Of a stretch of 64,000 nucleotides of DNA, positions 17,632 through 26,100 are shown in pieces. The translations under genes were made by a program, and so were the position numbers. Within the stretch, counting starts at the first letter, position 1, and every line of letters starts with the position of its first letter. Origin of the DNA: Nocardia terrae. GTDB lineage: Bacteria > Actinomycetota > Actinomycetes > Mycobacteriales > Mycobacteriaceae. The stretch lies in NCBI RefSeq assembly GCF_009760405.1, contig NZ_WRPP01000006.1, forward strand, positions 248,001 to 312,000. The letters run 5' to 3'. The notes under the pieces were generated by a model. It was given only the letters and a program-made list of their open reading frames with translations. It did no database searches and was not told the origin of the DNA.

Positions 17632-18767
17632 AGGATCAGCTCCGAGGCGGTGACGGGGTCGAAGACCCCGAAGGTGCCGCCGCGGAGCTCCACCGACAGA
17701 ATCCGTTGCAGCTCGGGCTCATAGCGGTAGCCGCCCTCCAGACCGGGGTCCAGCAGGACGGCGACCTCGCGAGTCGGGCCGAACCGGCGATACAGCGCCT
17801 CCCGGGTGACCTCCCAGCCCAGCTCCTGCAAAGCGAACAATCGATCGGTCCGCACCTGCCGATCGGTGAAGCGGGACAGACGCGCGGACTCCGATTCCTC
17901 GGCGGTGAGCGCATATGTCGGCCTGGTCAGCTGCTCGAAGGGCTGGCGCAATCGGTTGTGGCCGAACGAGTCCCGCCACGCCGTGATCGACTCGCCGAGG
18001 TGGATCGGATGGGCGATGCCCACCAGCGCATCGCCGGGCAGCTCGACGGTCGCCTCCCCGGCGTCGCGCAACGAGTGCTCGGCGTCGATCCGGAAAGTTC
18101 CGGTCACCGCGCCGTTGCTGTCGAATCGCGCCCACACCAGCCGCCGCGCCAACTGGCCCAACGCGGCGTCCTCGACGATCAATCGGCGATGCGCCTGTGC
18201 GCGCCAGCGCCGACCGTCCACCATGGCCGCCTCGAAGCGCCGAATCTGGTCGGTGGTCACGGATTTCGGATCGGCGCGGGGTGCTTCGGTGTCGGCGGAC
18301 GCGGTGAGCCGGACCTGAACGCGGCGGGTCAGCGCCTCGGCCTCCGGCGAAGGATCCTCGTCGTCGGCGGCTTCGCGTAGCCACGGAGTCATCCGGCCCG
18401 CTCGCGGGTCGGGCTCCTCCACCCGGAGCCGACTTCGGGCCTCGGCCACGGCCGTGGTGAACGCGTGGCCGTGTTCGATCATCCAGCTGTCGATGAATCG
18501 GTCGAGGAACTCCCGTTCCCGCTGCGCCCCGGTCCGATAGGCGACGGCCGCGTGCTGCGCGATGGCGAAGGCGACCGCGGCCCCGTCCGGGGTGCACGGG
18601 CCCTCCGGGTGGGCCGTGTATTCCGTTGCCGCCGCGGCGAGTTCGTTCAGGCCGTCCAGTCGCGCGGCCTCCAGCACCGTCGTCACGGCCGCCCGGTGAC
18701 GGCGCAGGAACTTCCGCACCGCGTCGGTCGCATGCGGATCGGCCCACCGCCGTTCCTCCTCGCTCAT
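17607..18767 (-). CDS. DUF4132-domain protein
   Basis: The 386-residue protein matches the C-terminal part of DUF4132 proteins. It carries LIVEDAALGQLARRLVWARFD, the VGIAHPIHLGE segment, a following QPFEQL, and the FTDRQVRTDRLFALQELGW region. Many family members are over 800 residues with WGR or HEAT-like parts, so this is a short form with a helical N-terminal 150 residues. There are no signal peptide or membrane segments. It is convergent with the KstD-like gene. The function of the family is unknown. Confidence 0.78.
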   Translation of the reverse strand: MSEEERRWADPHATDAVRKFLRRHRAAVTTVLEAARLDGLNELAAAATEYTAHPEGPCTPDGAAVAFAIAQHAAVAYRTGAQREREFLDRFIDSWMIEHGHAFTTAVAEARSRLRVEEPDPRAGRMTPWLREAADDEDPSPEAEALTRRVQVRLTASADTEAPRADPKSVTTDQIRRFEAAMVDGRRWRAQAHRRLIVEDAALGQLARRLVWARFDSNGAVTGTFRIDAEHSLRDAGEATVELPGDALVGIAHPIHLGESITAWRDSFGHNRLRQPFEQLTRPTYALTAEESESARLSRFTDRQVRTDRLFALQELGWEVTREALYRRFGPTREVAVLLDPGLEGGYRYEPELQRILSVELRGGTFGVFDPVTASELILQLERPAA

Positions 18768-18873
18768 ACGTCGATCTTGCCGGTCGCCACCGACAGATTG
18801 TCGGAGGGTGACGGTAGGGTTGCTCGCTGACGCCCCGATCGGGTCGCGACGACATCATGGGATGGGGGATTTC

Positions 18874-20979
18874 ATGGTTCGGCCGAAAACGGGAATCCGC
18901 GCCGCCGCCGCGGGATTCGCAGCATTGCTGCTGACCGCGTGCGGCGGCTCGACGGCGGAGAGCGATCCGTATCAGTGGCTCGAAGAGGTGAGCGGCCCGC
19001 GGGTCGATGCCTGGGTGTCGGCAGAGAACGCGAAGACCCTCGGCGTGCTGGAGCAGGATCCGCGCTACGCCGACAACTTCGCGCAGGCCAAGGCGCTGGC
19101 GAACGCCTCGGATCGCTTGCCGGTGCCGGAGTTCCACGACGGGATGATCGGCAACTTCTGGCAGGACGCCGAGCATCAGCGGGGGGTCTGGCGGGAGACG
19201 ACGGTCGCGGATTACGAATCGCCGCAACCGGCATGGCGGACCGTGCTGGATCTGGACGCCCTGGCCCGGGACGAGGGCAAGAACTGGGTCTGGAAGGGGA
19301 TGCGCTGCGATCCGGTGTCGCATTCGCGCTGCCTGGTGCAGCTCTCCGATGGCGGTGAGGACGCCGTCACCGTGCGCGAATTCGACCTGGGCACCGGGAA
19401 GTTCGTGGACGGCGGCTTCGTGCTCGACCGTGGCAAGCAGAACGTCAGCTGGGAGGACGCCGACACCCTGCTGGTGTCCCGGGAATGGCAGCCGGGGGAG
19501 AAGACCACCTCCGGGTACGCGTATGTGGTGAAGCGGCTGCGGCGCGGGCAGAGTCCGGATCAGGCGGTGGAGGTGGCGCGCGGGGCGGCGACCGATGCGC
19601 TCGCCACCGCGGCGGTGTCGCTGGACAACGGTGACGGGCGGCGGCTGAACCTGGTGGTGCGCAGGCCGTCGTTCTACGAGTCCCAGGTCGGTCTGATCAG
19701 TGGCACACGGGTCGCGCTGCCGTCGAAGTCCGTTCTCCAGGGCATGGTAGGCAATCGGGTACTGGTTGCGCTGCAACAGGATTGGGATACCGGTGGGAAG
19801 AGTTTCAAGTCCGGATCGCTGATCTCGCTGGACGCCGACGAACTGACCGCGCACCCCGACCGGCTCACGGCCACGCTGGTGTACGAGCCCGGACCGCAGG
19901 AGACCTTGAACGAGGTGATGACGACCCACGGCCATGTCGTGGCGACCTCGCTCTACGACGTGAAGGGGCGCGCCACCGTCTACACCCCGCAGCCGGACGG
20001 TGGCTGGACCTCCACGCCGGTTCCCCTGCCGGACAATGCGACCATCTCCGGAATCGATGCCGATTCGCACGGCGAAGCGGCCTATCTGTCGGTCACCTCG
20101 ATGCTCACCCCGTCGACCATCTGGAGTCTCGACGCGAACAGTGGGCGGGTGAGCCAGTTGAAAACCGCACCGGCCCGGTTCGATTCGTCGCGCCTGGCGG
20201 TCGAACAGCTGATGGCCACCTCGCCCGACGGCACGAAGGTGCCGTATTTCATCGTGCACCCGGCCGCTCTGCCCTACGACGGCAGCACGCCGACGATCCT
20301 GTACGCCTACGGCGGGTTCGCGTCCTCGGTCACGCCGAGCTACAACGGGCTGCTGGGCAAATCGTGGCTCGAGCACGGCGGCGCGTACGTGATCGCGAAC
20401 ATCCGGGGCGGCGGCGAGTACGGCCCCGCGTGGCACGACGCGGCGTTGAAGACGCATCGGCAGCGGGCATTCGACGATTTCGCGGCGGTGGCGCAGGATC
20501 TGGTCGCGCGGAAGATCACCTCGCCGCGACGGCTGGGCATTCAGGGCGGGTCGAACGGCGGGCTGCTCATGGGCGTCGAGCTCACCCAGCATCCGGAGCT
20601 GTTCAACGCCGTGGACATTCAGGTTCCGCTACTGGACATGCTCCGCTACGAGCGGATCGCGGCGGGCGCATCGTGGGTGGGCGAGTACGGGTCGGTGTCG
20701 AATCCGGACGAGCGGGCCTTCCTCGCATCGATCTCGCCCTATGCGCAAGTGAAGAAAGGCGTGAAATACCCCGAGCCGCTGGTCTGGACCACCACCAAGG
20801 ACGATCGGGTCGGGCCACAGCACGCGCGGAAGTTCGCGGCCCGACTGGCCGAATACGGCGATCCCTATTTGTTCTACGAGGCGACCCAGGGCGGTCATGG
20901 CGCGGGGGCGAACAACGACGAGAAGGCCCACACGAGCGCTCTGGAGTACACCTACTTCATGCGGCGGTTGATGGGCTAG
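18874..20979 (+). CDS. Prolyl oligopeptidase-family serine peptidase, lipoprotein
   Basis: This 701-residue S9-family peptidase starts with a lipoprotein signal (hydrophobic segment ending LLTAC-GG, Cys as the lipidation site). The beta-propeller spans about 60-420, then the catalytic alpha/beta domain with the nucleophile elbow GGSNGG, DDRVGPQHA with the acidic residue, and GGHGAG with the catalytic His. The ATG at 18874 is chosen because GGGGGA precedes it and it leads straight into the signal. It probably cleaves oligopeptides at the outer face of the membrane. The 3' end overlaps the convergent TetR gene by 4 bases. Confidence 0.9.
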   Translation: MVRPKTGIRAAAAGFAALLLTACGGSTAESDPYQWLEEVSGPRVDAWVSAENAKTLGVLEQDPRYADNFAQAKALANASDRLPVPEFHDGMIGNFWQDAEHQRGVWRETTVADYESPQPAWRTVLDLDALARDEGKNWVWKGMRCDPVSHSRCLVQLSDGGEDAVTVREFDLGTGKFVDGGFVLDRGKQNVSWEDADTLLVSREWQPGEKTTSGYAYVVKRLRRGQSPDQAVEVARGAATDALATAAVSLDNGDGRRLNLVVRRPSFYESQVGLISGTRVALPSKSVLQGMVGNRVLVALQQDWDTGGKSFKSGSLISLDADELTAHPDRLTATLVYEPGPQETLNEVMTTHGHVVATSLYDVKGRATVYTPQPDGGWTSTPVPLPDNATISGIDADSHGEAAYLSVTSMLTPSTIWSLDANSGRVSQLKTAPARFDSSRLAVEQLMATSPDGTKVPYFIVHPAALPYDGSTPTILYAYGGFASSVTPSYNGLLGKSWLEHGGAYVIANIRGGGEYGPAWHDAALKTHRQRAFDDFAAVAQDLVARKITSPRRLGIQGGSNGGLLMGVELTQHPELFNAVDIQVPLLDMLRYERIAAGASWVGEYGSVSNPDERAFLASISPYAQVKKGVKYPEPLVWTTTKDDRVGPQHARKFAARLAEYGDPYLFYEATQGGHGAGANNDEKAHTSALEYTYFMRRLMG

Positions 20980-21611
20980 CTCGGCTCGCGCAGGATCAGC
21001 GAAACCGCCATGGGGACGAGCACTTCCACCAGATCGCTCACCGGCGGCCGGGGCTCGGACAGCAGCCATTCGTGCGCCAGGCCGTTGATCGCGCCGATCA
21101 GGGCGCTGGCCGCGAGTTCCGGATTGCCCCGGATGGCGGCGTTGGTGCCGGCCAGCGGCGGCACCGCCAGGCGGATGATGTCGGTCCAGGCGTGGCGGCG
21201 CTCGCGGCGGTGCTGCTCCATGCGCTCGCTGACGCCGACGACCTCGACGAAGGCGACCTTGGCTCGATGCGGGTCCGACCCGATGGAGCCGAGGAAGCCC
21301 GAGAGGGCCTGCGTCACGGTCTCGGTCGGATCCGGGTCCGATCCCATGGTGCTCAATGCCGTGGCCAGTGCGGCCCCGGCCTGGTCCTGGATCTGGTCGT
21401 AGGCCGCGACCAGGACGTCCTCGCGGGTCTGGAACTCCTCGTAGAACTGGCGTTTGGACAGTCCGGCGGCCGCGCACACGTCGGCCAGCGAACAATTGGC
21501 GTAGCCGCGCTCACCGAAGATGCGGATCGCCGCGTCGAGGAAACGCTGCCGGCGTTCGGCTTTTCGTTCGGTCACGGCGCGTCCGCCGTACTGCCTACCT
21601 TCGATCGTCAC
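20976..21611 (-). CDS. TetR-family transcriptional regulator
   Basis: The 211-residue regulator has an N-terminal TetR helix-turn-helix (about 20-65), with RFLDAAIRIFGERGY and ADVCAAAGLSKRQFYEEF. A helical ligand domain follows. A GTG 36 bases inside the reading frame would give a 199-residue protein and is an alternative start. It is convergent with the S9 peptidase and lies 41 bases from the 3' end of another TetR gene. Its target is not evident. Confidence 0.88.
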   Translation of the reverse strand: MTIEGRQYGGRAVTERKAERRQRFLDAAIRIFGERGYANCSLADVCAAAGLSKRQFYEEFQTREDVLVAAYDQIQDQAGAALATALSTMGSDPDPTETVTQALSGFLGSIGSDPHRAKVAFVEVVGVSERMEQHRRERRHAWTDIIRLAVPPLAGTNAAIRGNPELAASALIGAINGLAHEWLLSEPRPPVSDLVEVLVPMAVSLILREPS

Positions 21612-21652
21612 TGTCGTTTCTCGATTGCCACGCCCGAAAGGTTACGGGCGCA

Positions 21653-22273
21653 TCAGCGACGCGGACGCAAACCATCCATCATGTGGCCGACCATCTCGTC
21701 GAAGAGGGTGTCGGCCTCGGTCGCGTCGACCAGGCCCGAGCCCAGGATGGCGGCCAGTCCGTGCAGTGCCGCCACCGCCGACAGGCAGATGCCGCGCGGC
21801 TCGCCGGGTACCACCTCGCCCTGGGCCTGCGCCTCGGCCACCATCTCCAGCGGCACGGTGAACGCGCGGGCGGCGGCCTCGCCGATGGCGGCGCTGGGAC
21901 CGTTCTTGCGGGCGAACATGAGGGCCAGCAGGGCCGGATTGTCGATGGCGAAGCGCAGGTAGGTCTCGGCCAGGGCGCGCAGGCGCTCCAGGAAAGTGCC
22001 GGTGGCGGCGGCTTTTTCGAAGCCCGCGCCGAGCCGCTCGAAACCGGCGACGGTGAGCGCGTCCAGCAGGGCCTGTTTGTCGCGGAAATGCCGGCTGGGC
22101 GCGGCGTGGCTGACACCGGTGTCGCGGGCGAGCTGGCGCAGCGACAGGCCGTCGACGCCCGCCTTGCCGAGTGTCTCCTCGGCGCGGCGGAGGAGCTCGG
22201 CGCGCAGGTCTCCGTGGTGGTAGGACCGCGCGCGCTCGACCACTTCGCGGGCCTTGCGCTTGGCGATACTCAT
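21653..22273 (-). CDS. TetR-family regulator with WHG-type C-terminal domain
   Basis: The 206-residue regulator has the HTH SLRQLARDTGVSHAAPSRHF and the LRALAETYLRFAIDNPALL segment typical of the TetR WHG ligand domain. The ATG at 22273 is used because it begins the natural N terminus (MSIAKRKAREV). It diverges from a YhgE/Pip-type membrane protein with 76 bases between the starts, where a 13-base imperfect inverted repeat lies. It most likely represses that gene. Confidence 0.88.
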   Translation of the reverse strand: MSIAKRKAREVVERARSYHHGDLRAELLRRAEETLGKAGVDGLSLRQLARDTGVSHAAPSRHFRDKQALLDALTVAGFERLGAGFEKAAATGTFLERLRALAETYLRFAIDNPALLALMFARKNGPSAAIGEAAARAFTVPLEMVAEAQAQGEVVPGEPRGICLSAVAALHGLAAILGSGLVDATEADTLFDEMVGHMMDGLRPRR

Positions 22274-22305
22274 GGTGAGAGCAGGATATAGGACACAGTC
22301 AGGGA

Positions 22306-22340
22306 TGTTGGCATTGACTACTTTGTTGTCGATGCCTACA
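22306..22340. promoter_or_regulatory. Candidate TetR operator before the YhgE-like gene
   Basis: TGTTGGCATTGAC (22306-22318) and GTCGATGCCTACA (22328-22340) match as inverted arms with 2 mismatches in 13, separated by 9 bases. The site lies between the divergent regulator and membrane gene, immediately before the start of the latter. Confidence 0.5.
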
Positions 22341-22349
22341 TTTTTTCGC

Positions 22350-23642
22350 ATGGCAGAAGAGAGTGCGCCCACCAGCGTTCCGCTGCGTGGCTGGATCGGC
22401 CCGATGGTCGTGCTGACCTTGCTCGCGGCGCTGATCGGCACCATGTACCTCGGCTACACCTCCGACCCGGAGAAGAACCTGCACGACTTCCCGGTCGCCC
22501 TGGTCAACCAGGACGTCGGTGACGTGATGGACGGCAAGACCGTCAATGTCGGCGACCAGATCACCGACGCGATCGTGCAGCGGATCCCGTCGGAGAAGAT
22601 CGATCTGCGCCTCGTCGGGATCAACGACGCCCGGCAGCAGCTGAGCAACGGCCAGGTCTACGGCGCGATCATCATTCCCGGCGACTTCACCAAGCGGCTG
22701 TCGATCCTCGGGGCGGCCGCGGTGGTGCCCGGCGACGTGGAGCGGCCGGTGATCACCGTGCAGACCAATCCGCGGGCGGGCACCTACGCCTCCTCGATCA
22801 TGCAGCGCATCACCGATCGGGCCATGGCACAGGTGAATACGACCGTGGGGGCGCAGCTCACCGATCAGGTGAAGGGCAAGGTGTCCACCGAGCTGACCGG
22901 TGCGGCACGACTCGAGCTGGCCAAGCCCATCGATGTGGTCGTCAGTCCGTACCGGCCGCTGCCCGCGGGGACCGGGCAGGGACTCTCGGCCTTCTTCTAT
23001 ACCCTGGTGCTGCTGTTCGCGGGGTTCAGCGGCGCGATGATCATTCACTCGATGGTCGACAATGTGCTCGGTTTCCTCCCGGCCGAGTACGGGCCGTGGT
23101 TCCGCGCGCCCGAGCCGGCGGCGATCAGCCGCTGGCGCACGCTACTGGTGAAATGGGCCATCGCCGCGCTCACCGCGCCGGTTCTCTCCGGCATGTTCAT
23201 GGGCATCGCGACACTGTTCGGCATGCCGATCGACCAGCCGCTGCCGCTGTTCCTGTACGGCACGCTGGCCGTCATCGCCGTCGCGGTCACCGGGCTCTCG
23301 GTGCTGGCAGCCTTCGGCACCATGGGCCTGCTGATCAACATGATCGTGTTCGTGGTGCTGGGCCTGCCCTCCTCCTCGGGATCGATTCCGGTCGAGGCGA
23401 TTCCGCGCTGGATCGCGTCGCTGTCAAGTTTCGAGCCGATGCACCAGATCTATCTGTCGGTGCGTGCGATCCTGTTCTTCGACGGGCATCTGGAGGCCGG
23501 GCTGAGCACGGGCATCTGGATGACGCTGTTCGGGTTGAGCTTCGGTCTGCTGCTGGGTGCGGTCGCCACACACACCTACGACCTGCGCGGGCTCTACCGC
23601 CTCGGCGTGCCGCACCGCGTGGAATCCAGCCACGCACAGTGA
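22350..23642 (+). CDS. YhgE/Pip-type (DUF3533-like) ABC-2 membrane protein
   Basis: The 430-residue membrane protein has one helix near 15-38 and a long extracytoplasmic domain (about 45-220, with FPVALVNQDVGD and AIIIPGDFTKRL). Five or six C-terminal helices follow, the layout of YhgE/Pip proteins related to ABC-2 permeases. The ATG at 22350 fits the domain start. It diverges from a TetR regulator. Relatives act in type VII-associated or envelope export processes, but no ATPase partner is nearby. Confidence 0.82.
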   Translation: MAEESAPTSVPLRGWIGPMVVLTLLAALIGTMYLGYTSDPEKNLHDFPVALVNQDVGDVMDGKTVNVGDQITDAIVQRIPSEKIDLRLVGINDARQQLSNGQVYGAIIIPGDFTKRLSILGAAAVVPGDVERPVITVQTNPRAGTYASSIMQRITDRAMAQVNTTVGAQLTDQVKGKVSTELTGAARLELAKPIDVVVSPYRPLPAGTGQGLSAFFYTLVLLFAGFSGAMIIHSMVDNVLGFLPAEYGPWFRAPEPAAISRWRTLLVKWAIAALTAPVLSGMFMGIATLFGMPIDQPLPLFLYGTLAVIAVAVTGLSVLAAFGTMGLLINMIVFVVLGLPSSSGSIPVEAIPRWIASLSSFEPMHQIYLSVRAILFFDGHLEAGLSTGIWMTLFGLSFGLLLGAVATHTYDLRGLYRLGVPHRVESSHAQ

Positions 23643-23734
23643 CTTTCGGCCCTGTTTGTTGTCGAGCTGTGACAGTGATACTGGCGCTGGGCACCGAATA
23701 ACTCATCGCCGGGCGATGATTGTGGGGCGGTTCG

Positions 23735-24427
23735 ATGGTGATGGCTTCGTCGCAGTTCGATCAGCTGACTGGACAGTTCCTGCGCGCCGTGCGTGATGCC
23801 GGCGGCGGACTCGGGGCGGTGTGCGCCGCGTGCGTGCGGGTGCTGCCGGTGCGCCGTGCCGCCATCGTGCTGGAGGAGCGCGACGCCGGCATGCAACCCT
23901 GGTGCGCCAGTGACGAATTCGCCGCGCGGGTGGAGCTCGCGCAGGCCACCGCGGGGGAGGGGCCCGCGGTCACGGCCGTGGTCGGCGGGGTGCCGGTGAT
24001 GGTCCACGAGCTGAGCGCGGATTGTGAGCACTGGCCCGGCTTCGCGGAGGCGCTGGCGGCCGCGCCGGTCACCGGGTCGATGTTCGCGGTGCCGTTGCGG
24101 CTGGGCTCGATTCGGCTCGGCGCGGTGGATCTCTACCGCGATTCGCTCGGGCGGCCGGGGCCGCGGCTGTTGTCGGCGGCCTTGCACATCGCCGATCTGG
24201 TGACGGCGAGCCTGGTGCTGGCCACCGGCGACGACGCGCGGCAGTGGGCACAGCCGTTGTCCAGCCGCTGGATTCATCAGGCCGCGGGCATGACCAGCGC
24301 CCAGCTGGGTATCGAGATCGCCGACGCCTACGCCCGCCTGCGCGGATACGCGTTCACGCACGGGCTTTCGCTGGTGGAGGTGGCACGGCGGGTGGTGGAG
24401 CGCGAGATTCGAATCGAGGCGGAATGA
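23735..24427 (+). CDS. GAF domain protein with ANTAR RNA-binding domain
   Basis: The 230-residue protein has a GAF sensor domain (about 20-155) and a C-terminal ANTAR-like helical domain (about 172-225), with IHQAAGMTSAQLGIEIADAY and LSLVEVARRVV. ANTAR proteins bind paired RNA hairpins and act as antiterminators. The first ANTAR helix is less canonical than in the neighbour at 24535. The start could also be the ATG at 23741. It lies just upstream of a second GAF-ANTAR gene. Confidence 0.85.
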   Translation: MVMASSQFDQLTGQFLRAVRDAGGGLGAVCAACVRVLPVRRAAIVLEERDAGMQPWCASDEFAARVELAQATAGEGPAVTAVVGGVPVMVHELSADCEHWPGFAEALAAAPVTGSMFAVPLRLGSIRLGAVDLYRDSLGRPGPRLLSAALHIADLVTASLVLATGDDARQWAQPLSSRWIHQAAGMTSAQLGIEIADAYARLRGYAFTHGLSLVEVARRVVEREIRIEAE

Positions 24428-24534
24428 GCGCAACGGTTCCGCGATACCCGGCCCGGCAAATACCATGAGCTGACGGCAAGAGCGGCACAGAAATACTTTC
24501 GTGGTGGACTCCGCAGGTCCACCGATGCGGGGTG

Positions 24535-25251
24535 ATGGCGGTGTCCGACAGTGAATTGCTGGTGGCGGTGTTGGCGAGGTTCGCCCGGCTGCTACCCGCG
24601 GCCCACGAACTGCCGCAGATTCTGGACGAATTGATGCGCAGTGCCATCGATGTGCTGGAACCGGGCGGTGTGACGGTGGCGTTGTCCACAGAATTGGGAG
24701 GCGACCGGTCGGAACTTTTCAGCGGCATCCCGGAGGAGCTGCTGGATCTCGAGGTCTGCCAGCGTGATTACGACCGCGGGCCCGGGGTGGTGGCCTACGC
24801 CTGCGGAGCCCCGGTGACCGTGACCGATATCGGCAGCTACGGCGACATGTGGCCCGAGTACGCGAATCTCGCTGGACAGCATCGCATTTCCTCGGTGGCT
24901 GCGGTGCCCATGCGGCTCGACGAGACCGAGGCCGGTGTGCTGAGCCTGTATTCGCGCGCTCCCCGGCACTGGACCGGGAAGGATCTCTCGGTGGCGACGC
25001 TGCTGGCCGGGATGGCCACCGGCCACATCGTCACCGCGAATCTGGTCCAGCGCCACCAGCGGGTGACCGAGCAGCTACAACACGCGCTGACCACGCGAAT
25101 CGTGGTGGAACAGGCCAAGGGAGTGCTCGCGCACGCGCATCACACCACGCCCGACGCGGCGTTCGAGTTGATCCGCGCGCACGCCCGCCGCAATCGGGTC
25201 ACCGTGCACGCGGTCGCCCACGGGATAGTCGAACTGGGCCTGCGTATTTGA
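24535..25251 (+). CDS. GAF-ANTAR antiterminator-type regulator
   Basis: The 238-residue protein has a GAF domain (about 15-165) and a canonical ANTAR domain at the end, with the signature RIVVEQAKGVLAHAHHTTPDAAF and the Ala-rich third helix. Actinobacterial GAF-ANTAR proteins are thought to sense a ligand or redox state and prevent transcription termination. The ATG at 24535 is adjacent to a GTG at 24532, which is an equal choice. It is the second of a tandem pair, 107 bases after the first. Confidence 0.88.
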   Translation: MAVSDSELLVAVLARFARLLPAAHELPQILDELMRSAIDVLEPGGVTVALSTELGGDRSELFSGIPEELLDLEVCQRDYDRGPGVVAYACGAPVTVTDIGSYGDMWPEYANLAGQHRISSVAAVPMRLDETEAGVLSLYSRAPRHWTGKDLSVATLLAGMATGHIVTANLVQRHQRVTEQLQHALTTRIVVEQAKGVLAHAHHTTPDAAFELIRAHARRNRVTVHAVAHGIVELGLRI

Positions 25252-25460
25252 GCATCCCGCTGCGGCAACGGGTTTTTCGGAAAGAACTTTAGGTTAAATC
25301 GATCGGGCGCTCGGTTGGTCGGCACGGAGTAGGGTGGTGTGCTGGCGGAATCGAAAGCCCCTGTCCCCGGCCGATTTCCGTGCGCGGTTGGCGACCGTCC
25401 CAGTCCTCGACGGCTCGTTTGGCAAGTCTGTGCTGCTATCCGTCGATCCTGGGGGCGATC

Positions 25461-26096
25461 GTGAATTCCTCACGTCCATCGCAAATTTCCGCTGCCCTCC
25501 CGGCAGTCCGTCCGCATTCGGCCCACCCCGTCCGACCTGTCACCCGCCGCACCCGGCGAGTCAGCGAATTCGATCAACTCGTCCACCGGATCGCCGAGGG
25601 CGACCGCGAAGCCTACGAGGAGCTCTACCGTCGCACCCGCGGCCTCATCTACACCCGGGTCCTGAACATCGTGTGCGACACCGGATATGCCGAGGAGACA
25701 TGTCATGAGGTTTATCTGCAGGTCTGGCGCAGCGCGGGCGGGTTCGACCCGACCCGCGGCAATGCGCTGACCTGGCTCACCACGCTCGCCCACCACCAGG
25801 CCGTGGACCGGGTACGACGCGAGTGCAGCGCGGCGGGACACGAACACCGTTGGGGCGTCTGTGATTACCGCCCCGCCACCGATGTGGTGACCGAGGAGAT
25901 TCTGCGGCGGCAGGACGAACGGGCGATCCGCCGGGGGCTGGCCACCTTGACGCCGCATCAGCGGGAGTCGGTGGTGCTGGCGTTCTACGGCGGGCTCACA
26001 TATGCCCAGGTCGCCGCTCGGCTGGGGATCGGTCTGCCCGCGGTGAAGGCGCGCATCCGGTCCGGACTGGCCCAATTGAAGGTTTCTCTGGCATGA
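25461..26096 (+). CDS. ECF RNA polymerase sigma factor, SigK-like
   Basis: The 211-residue sigma factor has region 2 (about 45-115, with YEELYRRTRGLIYTRV and WRSAGGFDPTRGNALTWL) and region 4 (about 150-205, with LTPHQRESVVLAFYGGLTYAQVAARL). It resembles the SigK group. The GTG at 25461, preceded by GGGGGC, gives a natural length; the frame is open further up. The usual RskA-type anti-sigma gene does not follow: an MFS gene converges 4 bases after the stop. Control is therefore not evident. Confidence 0.87.
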   Translation: MNSSRPSQISAALPAVRPHSAHPVRPVTRRTRRVSEFDQLVHRIAEGDREAYEELYRRTRGLIYTRVLNIVCDTGYAEETCHEVYLQVWRSAGGFDPTRGNALTWLTTLAHHQAVDRVRRECSAAGHEHRWGVCDYRPATDVVTEEILRRQDERAIRRGLATLTPHQRESVVLAFYGGLTYAQVAARLGIGLPAVKARIRSGLAQLKVSLA

Positions 26097-26100
26097 GGAC

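Noticed and set aside
17719..20592. Open frame of 957 codons on the minus strand
   Set aside because: It runs through the S9 peptidase gene in antisense and through the DUF4132 gene in a wrong frame; composition is not protein-like.
21653..22273. TetR gene as a gamma-butyrolactone receptor (ArpA type) for the AfsA pathway
   Set aside because: It has a WHG-type ligand domain, is 30 kb away and is paired with a YhgE-type membrane gene.
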